Positions 15,863 to 24,233 of a stretch of 64,000 nt of DNA are shown here, one piece after another. This DNA is from DASYTH01 sp035712165 (GTDB lineage: Bacteria; Actinomycetota; Actinomycetes; Mycobacteriales; Pseudonocardiaceae). A program made the position numbers and the translations under genes. The notes under the pieces are model-generated. The model made no database searches and was not told the origin of the DNA. It was given only the letters and a program-made list of their open reading frames with translations. Location of the stretch: assembly GCF_035712165.1 (NCBI RefSeq), contig NZ_DASTBH010000562.1, forward strand, positions 40,982-104,981, written 5' to 3'. Numbering within the stretch: position 1 is the stretch's first letter; every line of letters begins with the position of its first letter.

Positions 15863-17641
15863 ATGGACAGTGACGCACCCGCCGGGGTCGTCCACCAGGT
15901 GTACGGCCCGCCCGGCACCGGGAAGACCAGCTACCTCTCACGCCGCGTGAAGGAGATCGTCAACGCCAACGGACCCGAGTCCGTCTCCATCGCCAGCTTC
16001 TCCGTCACCGCCGCCCAGGAAATCGCCTCACGCGGCGTGGGCCTGCCCAAGCGGCGCATCGGCACCCTGCACAGCTTCGCCTACCGGTCGCTGGGCTCGG
16101 GCCTCAACGTCGCCCTGGACCCGAAGGTCGTGGCCGACTGGAACAAGACGGTCGGCGCCGAGTGGCGCATCACTCCCGACTCGCGCCGCGCCGCGCCGCA
16201 GGCGGCCACCGAGGGTGGCGCCCAGAACACCGACATGCGTACCGCCGCCAACGGCGACGAGCTGCTGGCCGCGCTCGACCGCGCCCGCGCCACCTTCACC
16301 GACCCGGCCGACTACCCGCCGGACCTCGCCGCGTTCGCCGGGATGTGGTCCGAGTGGAAGCAGGCCAACGACGCGGTGGACTACACCGACATGATCGAGG
16401 GCGCCCTGGAACGCGCCCGCGAGGGCGAGCACGCGCCTGGCCGCCCGCAGGTGTTCATCGTGGACGAGGCCCAGGACAACACGCCCCTGGAGACCGAGCT
16501 GGTGCTGGCCTGGGGCAGGCAAGCCAGCTCGCTCGTGGTCGCCCTCGACGACGACCAGGCCATCATGGAGTGGCGCGGCGGCGACCCCCGGCGGCTGCTC
16601 ACCCTCGGGCAGGGCGACGAGTACGCGGTGAACCGCTACGTGCTGGACAAGTCGTGGCGCGTCCCGCGCTCGGTGCACGCCGTGGCCGAGCGCTGGGTGC
16701 ACCGCCTGTCGCTGCGACAGGAGAAGGTCTACCGGCCGCGCACCCGCTTCGAGGGCGACCACGACACCGGCGAGATCATCGAGGGCGCCGCCTACGGGGT
16801 GCCCGAGAACATCCAGGACCCGGTGCTGGCCGACCGGATCGAGGAGGAGATCGGCCGCGACCGCACGGTGATGGTGATCGCGAGCTGCGCCTACATGCTG
16901 GAGCCGTTGATCAAGTCGCTGCGCGAGCGCGGGATCCCGTTCCACAACCCGTTCCGGCCCACCGAGCCGCGTTGGAACCCCTTCGGCACCGGCAACGGCA
17001 CCTCGACCGCCGAGCGCGTCTTCCGCTACCTCGTGCTGGACCCCGACCTGCCGCAACGCGAGCTGGTCGACGAGGCCGGGCACATCCTGACCGTGGACCG
17101 GTCGCGGCCGTGGACCGGCGATGACGTGCGGGCCTGGCTGCCCCTGGTGTCCGCCGAGGCGGCCGGGCTGCGGCGCGGCGTGAAAGCGCACGCTGACCGC
17201 CTGCCGGACGGCGAGGTGCCGTGGGAGGACATCGCCGCGCTGTTCGCCGACGAGGACGCGCTGAACCGGGCGGTCTCCCCGGACCTGGAGTGGCTGGCCG
17301 GTGCCATCCTGCCGAGCAAGGCCAAGCAGGCGGCCTATCCGTTGCAGGTGGCGCGCCGCCGGGGCGCGGTCGCCCTCGACGAGAAGCCCAAGGTCGTGCT
17401 GGGCACCATCCACTCGGTGAAGGGCGCCGCCGCCGACGTCGTCTACGTCGCCCCCGACATGTCGGCCGCCGGGATTGGCCAGATGACCAACTCGATCAAC
17501 GGCCGCGACCAGACGATCAGGCTGTTCTACGTCGCCATGACCCGCGCCTTCGAGGAGCTGCGCCTGCTGGCCCCGTTCGGGCCGCGCAACTACCTCAAGC
17601 GCCGCGAGTTGCTGCCCGCCGACCTGGAGGTGCCCGCGTGA
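15863..17641 (+). CDS. UvrD/Rep-type superfamily 1 helicase
   Basis: A 592-residue helicase with Walker A GPPGTGKT (15-22), DEAQD (201-205), IHSVKGAAADVVY (motif V) and YVAMTRA (556-562). It is about 100 residues shorter than cellular UvrD, so some accessory subdomain is reduced. ATG 15863 has CCAGGAG. The leader begins GTTCCGC at 15834, as at other regulated promoters, although no good -35/-10 pair is visible there. It probably acts with the adjacent nuclease genes. Confidence 0.9.
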   Translation: MDSDAPAGVVHQVYGPPGTGKTSYLSRRVKEIVNANGPESVSIASFSVTAAQEIASRGVGLPKRRIGTLHSFAYRSLGSGLNVALDPKVVADWNKTVGAEWRITPDSRRAAPQAATEGGAQNTDMRTAANGDELLAALDRARATFTDPADYPPDLAAFAGMWSEWKQANDAVDYTDMIEGALERAREGEHAPGRPQVFIVDEAQDNTPLETELVLAWGRQASSLVVALDDDQAIMEWRGGDPRRLLTLGQGDEYAVNRYVLDKSWRVPRSVHAVAERWVHRLSLRQEKVYRPRTRFEGDHDTGEIIEGAAYGVPENIQDPVLADRIEEEIGRDRTVMVIASCAYMLEPLIKSLRERGIPFHNPFRPTEPRWNPFGTGNGTSTAERVFRYLVLDPDLPQRELVDEAGHILTVDRSRPWTGDDVRAWLPLVSAEAAGLRRGVKAHADRLPDGEVPWEDIAALFADEDALNRAVSPDLEWLAGAILPSKAKQAAYPLQVARRRGAVALDEKPKVVLGTIHSVKGAAADVVYVAPDMSAAGIGQMTNSINGRDQTIRLFYVAMTRAFEELRLLAPFGPRNYLKRRELLPADLEVPA

Positions 17642-18042
17642 ACGCTGACGTGCTCGACGAGCGGTTCGACCCCGGCAGGCCACCGCGACGACATCCCCAG
17701 GTTCGTTCGGAGAAGGAGATCACCGACGAGGCCCTGTCGTGGCTCAAGGCGCAACCAGGCTGCTACGCCTGGAAGCTGCACACCGGCCCGATGGGCGAGG
17801 GCGGCCACCCCGACATCGACGGATGCGTGAACGGCCGCAGCATCAAGATCGAGATGAAGCGGCCGGGCGAGACGCCCACGCGGCGCCAGATGGCCCGGCT
17901 GCTCCAGTGGCGGGCGTCGGGGGCGCTCGTCGGCTGGGCGACTTCAGTAGAGGAGGTGCGTGCCATCTTCGCGAACGCGGCCAACCCCGAGTACGTCAAC
18001 CCGCTGACCGGACCTGGTGCGCCTGCGGTGCCAGAGGTATGA
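17638..18042 (+). CDS. VRR-NUC domain endonuclease
   Basis: A 134-residue protein with GHPDIDGCVNGRSIKIEMKRP followed by PTRRQ. This is the PD-(D/E)XK core of VRR-NUC proteins, which cut branched DNA. The start GTG overlaps the helicase stop, so helicase and nuclease are co-translated. Phage VRR-NUC enzymes act in recombination or late DNA resolution; here the operon context supports DNA-end or junction processing. Confidence 0.88.
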   Translation: MNADVLDERFDPGRPPRRHPQVRSEKEITDEALSWLKAQPGCYAWKLHTGPMGEGGHPDIDGCVNGRSIKIEMKRPGETPTRRQMARLLQWRASGALVGWATSVEEVRAIFANAANPEYVNPLTGPGAPAVPEV

Positions 18043-18332
18043 CTGCGGCGGGCCGCCCGGCGTTAAGCCTCATCCCCGGCGGTCTGTCCCTGGTCCCGAA
18101 CGCACCCGCATCACCCACCCAGAACGCCGCCCGCAGCGCCACACGCATCGTGGCCGCTGCACAGCAGTGGGCGGCCCTGATGATCCAGACCGGCCACGCC
18201 GACCAGCTCGTCGCAACGGAGCTGGGGCAGGCCACTCTCGCGCTGCTCGACTCGGTAGACGAGTACGAGGCGCACTCAGCGGGAATATTCCCCGGCGAAC
18301 ACCAGCAAGGCCCGGCCGCCACATTGTGGTGA
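18039..18332 (+). CDS. Hypothetical protein
   Basis: A 97-residue protein, last gene of the left + strand block, ATG overlapping the nuclease stop. Its core is a helical segment (RIVAAAQQWAALMIQTGHADQLVATELGQATLALLDS). No motif recognised. The stop codon lies in the loop of a terminator hairpin. Confidence 0.65.
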   Translation: MTAAGRPALSLIPGGLSLVPNAPASPTQNAARSATRIVAAAQQWAALMIQTGHADQLVATELGQATLALLDSVDEYEAHSAGIFPGEHQQGPAATLW

Positions 18333-18343
18333 CCGGGCCTTGC
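18305..18343. terminator. Convergent bidirectional terminator
   Basis: An 11-bp stem (GCAAGGCCCGG with CCGGGCCTTGC) and a 17-base loop lie where the + strand DNA-processing genes meet the - strand lysis and structural genes. It can serve both directions. Confidence 0.75.
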
Positions 18344-18352
18344 CCGTCGGGT

Positions 18353-18658
18353 TCACTTCGAGCTGGACGTCTTGCGGCTCGCCGTGCCGGTCTTCGTGCT
18401 CGACGAGTCGCTGCCGCTGGAGTCGGCGCCCGAGGCGCTCTCCGGCTGGTCGGCGGTGAACTTGCCCGCAGCGGCGTCCGACGTCGGCCACTCCGAGCCG
18501 CCGTCGTCGCCTTCCGGGCCGGGGGAGTTGCTGTAGCCGGGGTCGATGGTCTGCTGGTGGAACTCCGGCGTGGGCGCCGGGCTGTAGGTGCCCGGCAACT
18601 GCTTGGTCTCGAACGCCTGGGGCTTGGCCAGGTTCGCGTCGGCGCGGGAATCGCTCAT
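18353..18658 (-). CDS. Disordered acidic Ser/Thr-rich protein
   Basis: A 101-residue low-complexity protein. The second half is nearly all Ser, Asp, Gly, Thr and Lys (ASGADSSGSDSSSTKTGT). It is the last gene of the - strand transcript and overlaps the holin gene by 4 bases. No fold is expected; it may be a virion or lysis accessory. Confidence that it is translated comes from coupling. Confidence 0.6.
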   Translation of the reverse strand: MSDSRADANLAKPQAFETKQLPGTYSPAPTPEFHQQTIDPGYSNSPGPEGDDGGSEWPTSDAAAGKFTADQPESASGADSSGSDSSSTKTGTASRKTSSSK

Positions 18659-19017
18659 GGCCGCACCGTACCTTCACCAGCCACAACGGTCCGGGAGGCC
18701 GCGCCGTTGGGCACCATCAGCACGACTACGGCCGTGATGCCCGCGATGGCGATCTGCCCCCACTCCTGGGAGCTGATGCCGTCGGGCAGCGCAGTCATGA
18801 ACACGACCGAGGCGGCCGACCAGAACGCCGACATGCCCTTCGCGTAGGGGGCTCTGCCGGTGTTGTCGACGTACCAGACCAGCACGATCGCGACGCCCTG
18901 GGTGAGCAGCACGGCCCACTCCACGCCGATGATCCCGCCGTCGGTGATCAGGCTGTAGACCAGCGTCGCGAGCGCGCCGCCGACCTGAGCCCACATCTTG
19001 CGCAAATACGCAAACAC
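18655..19017 (-). CDS. Holin-like membrane protein
   Basis: A 120-residue protein with about three hydrophobic helices: GGALATLVYSLITDGG, VEWAVLLTQGVAIVLVWYV and WGQIAIAGITAVVVLMVP. Size, helix number and position right after the endolysin gene fit an actinophage holin that opens the membrane for the endolysin. It has a GTG start with AAGGAG. The short palindrome-like stretch at its start (near 19000) is coding. Confidence 0.75.
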   Translation of the reverse strand: MFAYLRKMWAQVGGALATLVYSLITDGGIIGVEWAVLLTQGVAIVLVWYVDNTGRAPYAKGMSAFWSAASVVFMTALPDGISSQEWGQIAIAGITAVVVLMVPNGAASRTVVAGEGTVRP

Positions 19018-19030
19018 GGGTGACTCCTTC

Positions 19031-19831
19031 TCAGGTGATCGGGGCGGTCCAGGCCGCCGCCCAGGTCTGCGGGCCGATCAGCCCATCCACCGCCAGGCCC
19101 TTCTCGCGCTGGAAGGCGAGGGCACACTGGCCCGCCTCGGAGCTGGCCACGGTCTCGCCGTACATGCCGTCAGCGCCGTACCGGCGGAAGTAGGAGCCCC
19201 AGCCCCTATCGATCATGCGCTGCTGCCAGCGCCGCAGGTCCGGGCGCCACCGGCGGTCCGAGCCGTTGCGGGCCATGCACGAGATCGACTGGTTCGGACC
19301 GGAGCGCGGGCCGAAGTAGTACCCGCTCGGCAGCGGGAACGGTGGCGCCGCAGGCGGGGGCGGCGGCGGGGCCGGGGTTCCGCGCAGGCGCGCCGCGACC
19401 GCCGCGACCGTGGCCGCGCTCGCGTTGATCTCGAAGTGCATCTCGTCCTTGCGGCCCGAGTAGTCCCCGCCCCAGCGCACCGCCGGGGCGACCTCGGCGA
19501 CGATGCGCCGGATCTCGGCCGCCTGCGCGCCGGTGAACGTGCCGACCTTGCCCAGCGGGTGGCTCGGCGCGTTGATGTCGATCGCGGTGCCCGAGGCGTG
19601 GTTGCTGTAGCCGGTGGTCTGGCCCGCGATCGGCCGGAAGGCGTACCCCCAGCAGCCCGGCGTGTAGAGGTGCTCGACGCGGTTGTGGAACTGCTGGGCC
19701 ACGTAGCCGAGCACCGTGGCGACGTCCCCGCCGCGCACGCCCGGCGGGAACGCGATGCCCGCGACCACCAGGGAAGTGATGCCGATCTGCGCGGCCGTGC
19801 CGACCGGCCAGCCGTTCTGGCTATTCGCCAT
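19031..19831 (-). CDS. Endolysin: M15 peptidase plus peptidoglycan-binding domain
   Basis: A 266-residue enzyme. The N-terminal domain has SNHASGTAIDI (H78, D85) and DEMHFEI (H132), the zinc ligands of the D-Ala-D-Ala carboxypeptidase/VanY-type M15 family. A proline linker (APPPPPPPAAPP) leads to a peptidoglycan-binding repeat ending FQREKGLAVDGLIGPQTW. It cleaves cell-wall peptide links at lysis. The ATG lies inside the preceding 43-residue gene. Confidence 0.9.
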   Translation of the reverse strand: MANSQNGWPVGTAAQIGITSLVVAGIAFPPGVRGGDVATVLGYVAQQFHNRVEHLYTPGCWGYAFRPIAGQTTGYSNHASGTAIDINAPSHPLGKVGTFTGAQAAEIRRIVAEVAPAVRWGGDYSGRKDEMHFEINASAATVAAVAARLRGTPAPPPPPPAAPPFPLPSGYYFGPRSGPNQSISCMARNGSDRRWRPDLRRWQQRMIDRGWGSYFRRYGADGMYGETVASSEAGQCALAFQREKGLAVDGLIGPQTWAAAWTAPIT

Positions 19832-19952
19832 CGTCGGCCACCTCGCTCGGGGCGGGGTTGGTCTCCGTGTCCGCGACCGGCTCGGGGTTCTCCTCGATCA
19901 CCTGCTCGACCGTCTGCGGGTTCGCGTCGTCGGGTCCGTCGGCGTAGCTCAT
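19821..19952 (-). CDS. Small acidic protein, 43 residues
   Basis: An ATG at 19952 with ribosome site CGGGAGGACGC opens 43 codons ending TAG at 19821, overlapping the endolysin start by 11 bases. It is very acidic (VEQVIEENPEPVADTETN) with no cysteines or hydrophobic helix. The strong ribosome site and overlap suggest real translation coupled to endolysin. It could be a regulator of lysin production, but that is inference. Confidence 0.6.
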   Translation of the reverse strand: MSYADGPDDANPQTVEQVIEENPEPVADTETNPAPSEVADDGE

Positions 19953-20023
19953 GCGTCCTCCCGGTGGGATGTCCTTGGTCATCCTCACCCTTGGTTCCCC
20001 CGATCAGGGGGAGGACACGCGGG

Positions 20024-20896
20024 TCAGCCGCCACCCAACGTAGGCAGCAGGCCACCGCCCTGCGTGGTGGTGGTCTGCGGCTGCTCGGGCTGGTTGCTCG
20101 CCGGTGGCTGCTGCTGGGTCGGCTCGGGACTCGTCGGCCCGCTGATGATCTCGCAGCGGTAGTTGGGGGCGCTGTCCTCGCCGCCGTCGCGGGTGCACCG
20201 CTCCACCGAGCCGTCGGGACGGGTGACGGTCCAGGAGCCGAACGGCGAGCAGAACGGCCCGACGGTGCGCGTGGTGCCGTCGGTGAGAAGCACGTCCACG
20301 TTGCACCCGTTGGCCCGCACGTCCGCGATCCCCACGCCCTGCTCGCCAGTGTCGCCCTTCTCGCCACGATCCCCGGTCGGCCCGGCCGCGCCGCTCTCGC
20401 CGGTCGGTCCCGTGGGGCCGGTCGGACCGCTCGGTCCGGTGGGGCCGGGGTCGCCGCAGAACGGCCCGTACCGGTTGCTGACGCCGGAGGTCAGGCCCAC
20501 CTCGATGTAGCAGCGGTCCACCTGACGGGTGTAGGCCACCCCGATTCCCGGCTGGCCTTCGCGAGTGGCGACGTCGGCGGGCAGCGGCACGGCGGGCTCG
20601 CCGCGTTGCACTCGCGCGCACCAGGTCTTGGCCGCCGGGTCGGTGTTCACCTGGCCGCCCGCCACCTCGCACATCTGGCCCACCACGATGTCGTAGTTGG
20701 CCAGCGCCTGCCCCTGGGCGTCGATCTTGTTCTCGTTGGTCTTGATCATGGAGTAGAGCAGCGAGCCGCCGATCAGGAGCGCGGCCAGACAGGCGGCCAG
20801 GAGCGCCGCCCAGAAGTGCGTTCGGCGGCGGGTGTCGGCCGGGGGCTCGTCGTCCTTGCCGTCGGGCTCGATCCCGGTGGTGTCGATGTCGGTCAT
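20024..20896 (-). CDS. Membrane-anchored collagen-like protein
   Basis: A 290-residue protein with a charged cytoplasmic N-terminus (1-28), one transmembrane helix (LLAACLAALLIGGSLLYSMI, about 31-50), a helical stalk, a Gly-X-Y block (GDPGPTGPSGPTGPTGPTGE and onward, about residues 148-185), a cysteine-bearing beta domain and a Pro/Gln/Thr-rich tail. Collagen-like repeats occur in phage fibres, but a membrane-anchored one inside a lysis cassette is unusual. It might span the wall like a spanin or modify the surface of lysogens. Starts 4 bases inside the upstream gene. Confidence 0.75.
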   Translation of the reverse strand: MTDIDTTGIEPDGKDDEPPADTRRRTHFWAALLAACLAALLIGGSLLYSMIKTNENKIDAQGQALANYDIVVGQMCEVAGGQVNTDPAAKTWCARVQRGEPAVPLPADVATREGQPGIGVAYTRQVDRCYIEVGLTSGVSNRYGPFCGDPGPTGPSGPTGPTGPTGESGAAGPTGDRGEKGDTGEQGVGIADVRANGCNVDVLLTDGTTRTVGPFCSPFGSWTVTRPDGSVERCTRDGGEDSAPNYRCEIISGPTSPEPTQQQPPASNQPEQPQTTTTQGGGLLPTLGGG

Positions 20897-21261
20897 GGCG
20901 GTCCCCCGCTGGCGTTTCCAGGGCTCGGGGTGATGTTCCAGTCCACCGCAGTCTGCTCCGTTGCGTTCGGCGAAACCAGGGCCTGCAACTCGGCCGACAG
21001 CGGCGGGACGGTAATCCCCTCGCGCCTCATCAAATACTCAAGATCGGCGCAGCGAGCCTGCCACAGTCCGGCCTCGTGTTGCGCGCTGCGTTCGTTGCGA
21101 GCCGCCTGCTGAATGCGCTGGCGCGCCAGGCCGCGCTCCGTGGTGCGGAAGTTGACGTAGAACCGGTAGGCCGAGATCAACGCGCCGATCAGGCCGCCGC
21201 CCAACAGGAACAGCAGCAGCCCGGACGAACCGGCTAAGGCGTCCGCCTGTGCCACCACCAA
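20893..21261 (-). CDS. Single-pass membrane protein with coiled coil
   Basis: About 122 residues (TTG 21261 or GTG 21258, ribosome site GAAAGGGG). There is one hydrophobic helix near the N-terminus (GLLLFLLGGGLIGALISAYRF), then a long charged helix (RTTERGLARQRIQQAARNERSAQHEAG). This layout matches spanin-like or second-holin proteins. It overlaps both neighbours. Confidence 0.65.
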   Translation of the reverse strand: MVVAQADALAGSSGLLLFLLGGGLIGALISAYRFYVNFRTTERGLARQRIQQAARNERSAQHEAGLWQARCADLEYLMRREGITVPPLSAELQALVSPNATEQTAVDWNITPSPGNASGGPP

Positions 21262-21656
21262 CGCGCCCGCCCCTTTCGCTCCGCCACGGTCCCGCTACAG
21301 CATCGGTGCGCGAACATCGCGGCGAGCGAGGCAGTCATGCACGCGGCAGTCAGTGGGACCGCGTTCTGTGTGGACACAGCTTGCAACACCAGCGAGGCGC
21401 ACCAGGTGAGGCTCGCCGTGACCCCGAGAGCGGCCCCGAGGACCTCGATCGGGCGTCGTTTGAAGATCAGCCCTACGGCGCCGCCGGTGCCGCCTACGAG
21501 GCAGAACGTGCCCCAGATGTAGACGATGATCCAGCCGCCTTGATCAACCAGTGAGCTGGACGGAGTGGACACGAACACGAGCAGGCCCGCGCTACCCAGC
21601 AGCGCGTAGCTCAGCAGGAGAATCGCCCTGCGCAGGCTCCCCGGCGGGCTTTCCAT
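21234..21656 (-). CDS. Four-helix membrane protein
   Basis: A 140-residue protein from ATG 21656 (ribosome site GGGGGAGTCGG). Four hydrophobic helices are visible (LLLSYALLGSAGLLVFV, WIIVYIWGTFCLVGGTGG, VLGAALGVTASLTWCASLVL, VPLTAACMTASLAAMFA), ending in a basic tail. Its position suggests a holin or antiholin, or a superinfection-exclusion protein. It starts 65 bases inside the upstream gene. Confidence 0.65.
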   Translation of the reverse strand: MESPPGSLRRAILLLSYALLGSAGLLVFVSTPSSSLVDQGGWIIVYIWGTFCLVGGTGGAVGLIFKRRPIEVLGAALGVTASLTWCASLVLQAVSTQNAVPLTAACMTASLAAMFAHRCCSGTVAERKGRARWWWHRRTP

Positions 21657-21879
21657 CCGACTCCCCCTCTGGCTCGGCGTCCGGCAGCCCCAGGCTCGCA
21701 CGGTGCACGGCCAGCCGCGCCACGAGATCATCGTGCTGCTGCCCCAGAGAGGGGTCGCCCGGCCCCTCCTCCATCTGCAAGAGCACCCGCACCAGCGAGA
21801 CCTCCAGCGCGTGCAGGCGCTCATGCCGCAGCACGCTGATGTCGCCGGGCTCGATCGTCACGAACGGGTAGCTACTCAT
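21592..21879 (-). CDS. Hypothetical protein
   Basis: A 95-residue protein from ATG 21879 with ribosome site GGAAGGAAG just after the fibre stop. It has a helical core (LRHERLHALEVSLVRVLLQMEE, LVARLAVHRASLGLP) and an acidic, disordered C-terminal tail. It may be a tail-fibre chaperone by position, but nothing in the sequence proves it. Confidence 0.6.
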   Translation of the reverse strand: MSSYPFVTIEPGDISVLRHERLHALEVSLVRVLLQMEEGPGDPSLGQQHDDLVARLAVHRASLGLPDAEPEGESDGKPAGEPAQGDSPAELRAAG

Positions 21880-21881
21880 GA

Positions 21882-23411
21882 TCAGCTTCCTTCCCACGCG
21901 AAGGTGACATAGCCGCCCTCGCGGTCGGTCACCAGCGCGAGCGTCTGCCCGACGTCCTGGAAGGTCAGCACGCGGATGGTCTGGCCCGCCGGGAACCGCC
22001 GAGTCACGCTGGCGTTGAGCTGAGCAGCGTGCCCGGCCGCTGGCCATGCCGAGTTGCCCGCAAGGAACTTGGCCGTGGGACCGTCGTTGGTGTCGGAGAT
22101 CATCAGCACGCGGCGGGTGCCGCTGACGCCGTTACTGCTGCCGGAGTACCCGCCTGCGGCGCTGATGGTCCAGCGACCGCCCCGATTCAGGGTGAACAGG
22201 TCGTACTGGCCGCTGCCGCTGCCGGGGCCGGAGGGGCTGACGTCGGAGCATTCGACGTCGGCGGCGTAGGCGATGGTCGTGAAGGCGTTCGCCGTGCTCG
22301 GGACATTCAGGGCCACCGTCTGGGCGTAGCGTGCCTCGTGCCGAGTGGCGTTGGTGGTGCCGCCGTTCATCGGCATCATGGCCGCCCACACCGCGCCGGT
22401 GTACCGGTACCACACCAGGTCCGTCGTCAGCAGCGCGTACATGTTGGTGACCGGGCTGGTGATCGAGGCCAGCGACGAGGTCACCACGGCGGGCGCGTTG
22501 CCGAAGGTGGTCAGCGGCCCGGAGGCCAGCGAGGTCGCCACGGCCGCACCGGTGAGGTTGATCGTGGGCGCCTTCAGGTCGATCACCGCGCCGGTCCAGC
22601 CGGTGCGACCGAGCACCAGGCTGTTCTTGGCGGCCACCAGCAGGTCGTTCCCGGAGGCGATCTCCCGGACCCGCAGGACCGGCTTGTTCGCGATGGCCGG
22701 GGTCACGCTGTCCCCCCAGCCGTGCACCAGCAGGCCGTTCACGCTGTCGTCGGCGTTGGTGGGGGCGACCGCGACGGTCTGCGTGGTCGGGATGGTGGCG
22801 CCGCCGAACGCGGAGAAGGACCGCTGCTGAAGACGGCCGACCGAATCGAGGGTGGTCACGATCGAGCCGCCGGTGTCCTCGGCGGCCAGCATGTAGCCCG
22901 CACCCGCGCCGTGCGGGCGCAGCACCACGCCCCGCTCCCCGTCGGCCTTGGTGCGCACGTACAGCCGTCCGCGTACGGCCGCGTCCACTGCCTCGCCGTC
23001 GGCCGCGATCATGCCGTAGGCGCCCGCGTAGGCGCCCGTCGTGGTCACGTCCCCGGCGCCGGTGACGGTGAGCTTGGTGGACGCGTCGGCGCCCTGGTCG
23101 ACGGACAGCACGGTGTCGCCGGGCGCGGCGGCCCGGTACCGCACGCGCACCGGGGCGATGGTGCCGCCGATCCACTCCCAGGCGCTGGCGCTGCGGCGGT
23201 GGATGGCGTAGCCGTCGGTGAGGTCCTGGCGGGTGTAGCGGCCCGGCTTGAGCAGGGTGGCGGGCAGGGCGGCGTTGCTGGTGCCGTCGTCGTAGGCGGC
23301 CCGCTCCTCGATCCGGGTGGCCGCTTCCTCCCAGTCGGCACGGGTCATGACCTCGTCGGAATCGGCGCTGTAGCGGGGCAACGCGAAGTAGTTGCTGCGT
23401 GTCTCGGTCAC
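21882..23411 (-). CDS. Tail fibre / receptor-binding protein
   Basis: A 509-residue protein starting at GTG 23411, coupled to the upstream gpI gene. The N-terminus (NYFALPRYSADSDEVMTRADW) resembles the particle-attachment end of actinophage minor tail proteins. The middle is rich in Gly, Thr, Ala and short beta segments (VTGAGDVTTTGAYAGAYG), and the C-terminal 130 residues look like a compact jelly-roll (YDLFTLNRGGRWTISAAGGY). Last tail gene before lysis, the normal place for a host-recognition fibre. Confidence 0.75.
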   Translation of the reverse strand: MTETRSNYFALPRYSADSDEVMTRADWEEAATRIEERAAYDDGTSNAALPATLLKPGRYTRQDLTDGYAIHRRSASAWEWIGGTIAPVRVRYRAAAPGDTVLSVDQGADASTKLTVTGAGDVTTTGAYAGAYGMIAADGEAVDAAVRGRLYVRTKADGERGVVLRPHGAGAGYMLAAEDTGGSIVTTLDSVGRLQQRSFSAFGGATIPTTQTVAVAPTNADDSVNGLLVHGWGDSVTPAIANKPVLRVREIASGNDLLVAAKNSLVLGRTGWTGAVIDLKAPTINLTGAAVATSLASGPLTTFGNAPAVVTSSLASITSPVTNMYALLTTDLVWYRYTGAVWAAMMPMNGGTTNATRHEARYAQTVALNVPSTANAFTTIAYAADVECSDVSPSGPGSGSGQYDLFTLNRGGRWTISAAGGYSGSSNGVSGTRRVLMISDTNDGPTAKFLAGNSAWPAAGHAAQLNASVTRRFPAGQTIRVLTFQDVGQTLALVTDREGGYVTFAWEGS

Positions 23412-24169
23412 AAGCCCGTCTCCTCGATTTCCAGCCAGGTCTTGCCGACGCGGCTGGCCCAGGTGTTGTAGGCGGTGGTGACCGCCGACCAGCTCGCCGT
23501 CGCCGGGTAGTGGTAGAGCACGGCACCGGCGGGCTTGACGCCCTTGCGCAAAACCGCACCCAGCACCGCGTTCACGTCCGGCGTCTCGGACAGCCGGGTC
23601 ACGACGGTGATCTCCCAGGCGGTCCCGGCCACCAGCGAGCCGCCGCTGTTCTTGGTGTGCGCGAGCACCCGCACGTACTGGGTGCCGTTCAGGGCCGACT
23701 TGGCGGCGTCGGCGATGGCCTGCCGGGTGCCGCCGCGCCAGCCCGAGGTGGCGTAGCGGATGGTGTCGCGCTTCTCCTGCTCGCTGGCCGCCGGATCGAG
23801 CACGGCGCCGACCAGCTGCGCGAGCCACGGCAGCCAGGCGGCCTCGGCCTGCGTGGGGTCGGCGAGCGCGGACGCCCTGCTCAAGCGGGCGTCGCGCCAG
23901 TTGGCGAGCTGGTCGGCGGGCAACGCCCAGGGTTCGGGCTGCGCCGGGCCGATCGGGCGGTCGCCGCCGATGCCGTCCACGGTGTCATCGATCTGGCCCG
24001 CGACCGCGAGCAGGCCCGCCAGATAGCGCTTGAACGGCCAGGTCGAATCCGCCGCGTCCATGGTGCGGTAGACCTCGGGCAGGCGCTGATAGAGCCGGTC
24101 GGCCAGCGTGCTCATCTCGGGCACCTGGCCGTCGCCCGGCATCGGCTCGCTGGCCAGAGGGGTCGTCAT
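23408..24169 (-). CDS. Phage tail protein I (baseplate wedge)
   Basis: A 253-residue protein. The N-terminal LADRLYQRLPEVYR...DDTVDGIGG, the segment WLPWLAQLVGA and the RDTIRYATSGWRGGTRQAI helix are characteristic of gpI-like baseplate proteins, which link the wedge to tail fibres. The order J-I-fibre is that of P2-like contractile tails. Start ATG 24169. Confidence 0.82.
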   Translation of the reverse strand: MTTPLASEPMPGDGQVPEMSTLADRLYQRLPEVYRTMDAADSTWPFKRYLAGLLAVAGQIDDTVDGIGGDRPIGPAQPEPWALPADQLANWRDARLSRASALADPTQAEAAWLPWLAQLVGAVLDPAASEQEKRDTIRYATSGWRGGTRQAIADAAKSALNGTQYVRVLAHTKNSGGSLVAGTAWEITVVTRLSETPDVNAVLGAVLRKGVKPAGAVLYHYPATASWSAVTTAYNTWASRVGKTWLEIEETGL

Positions 24170-24193
24170 GGCTTATCCGGACGGTGATCTTGG

Positions 24194-24208
24194 CTTGGCT
24201 GAGCCAAG
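24194..24208. repeat. 15-bp palindrome between baseplate genes
   Basis: CTTGGCTGAGCCAAG is a perfect inverted repeat (7-bp arms, one central base) in the 64-base gap between the gpJ and gpI genes, upstream of gpI. It could be an RNA hairpin that tunes expression or a protein-binding site. No promoter is evident beside it. Confidence 0.5.
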
Positions 24209-24233
24209 TTGCGTTCTAGTGTGGACACTCGAA

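Noticed and set aside
18997..19014. TTGCGCAAATACGCAA-like inverted repeat similar to the tra operator
   Set aside because: It lies inside the first codons of the holin-like gene (behind a proper ribosome site), so codon content explains it.
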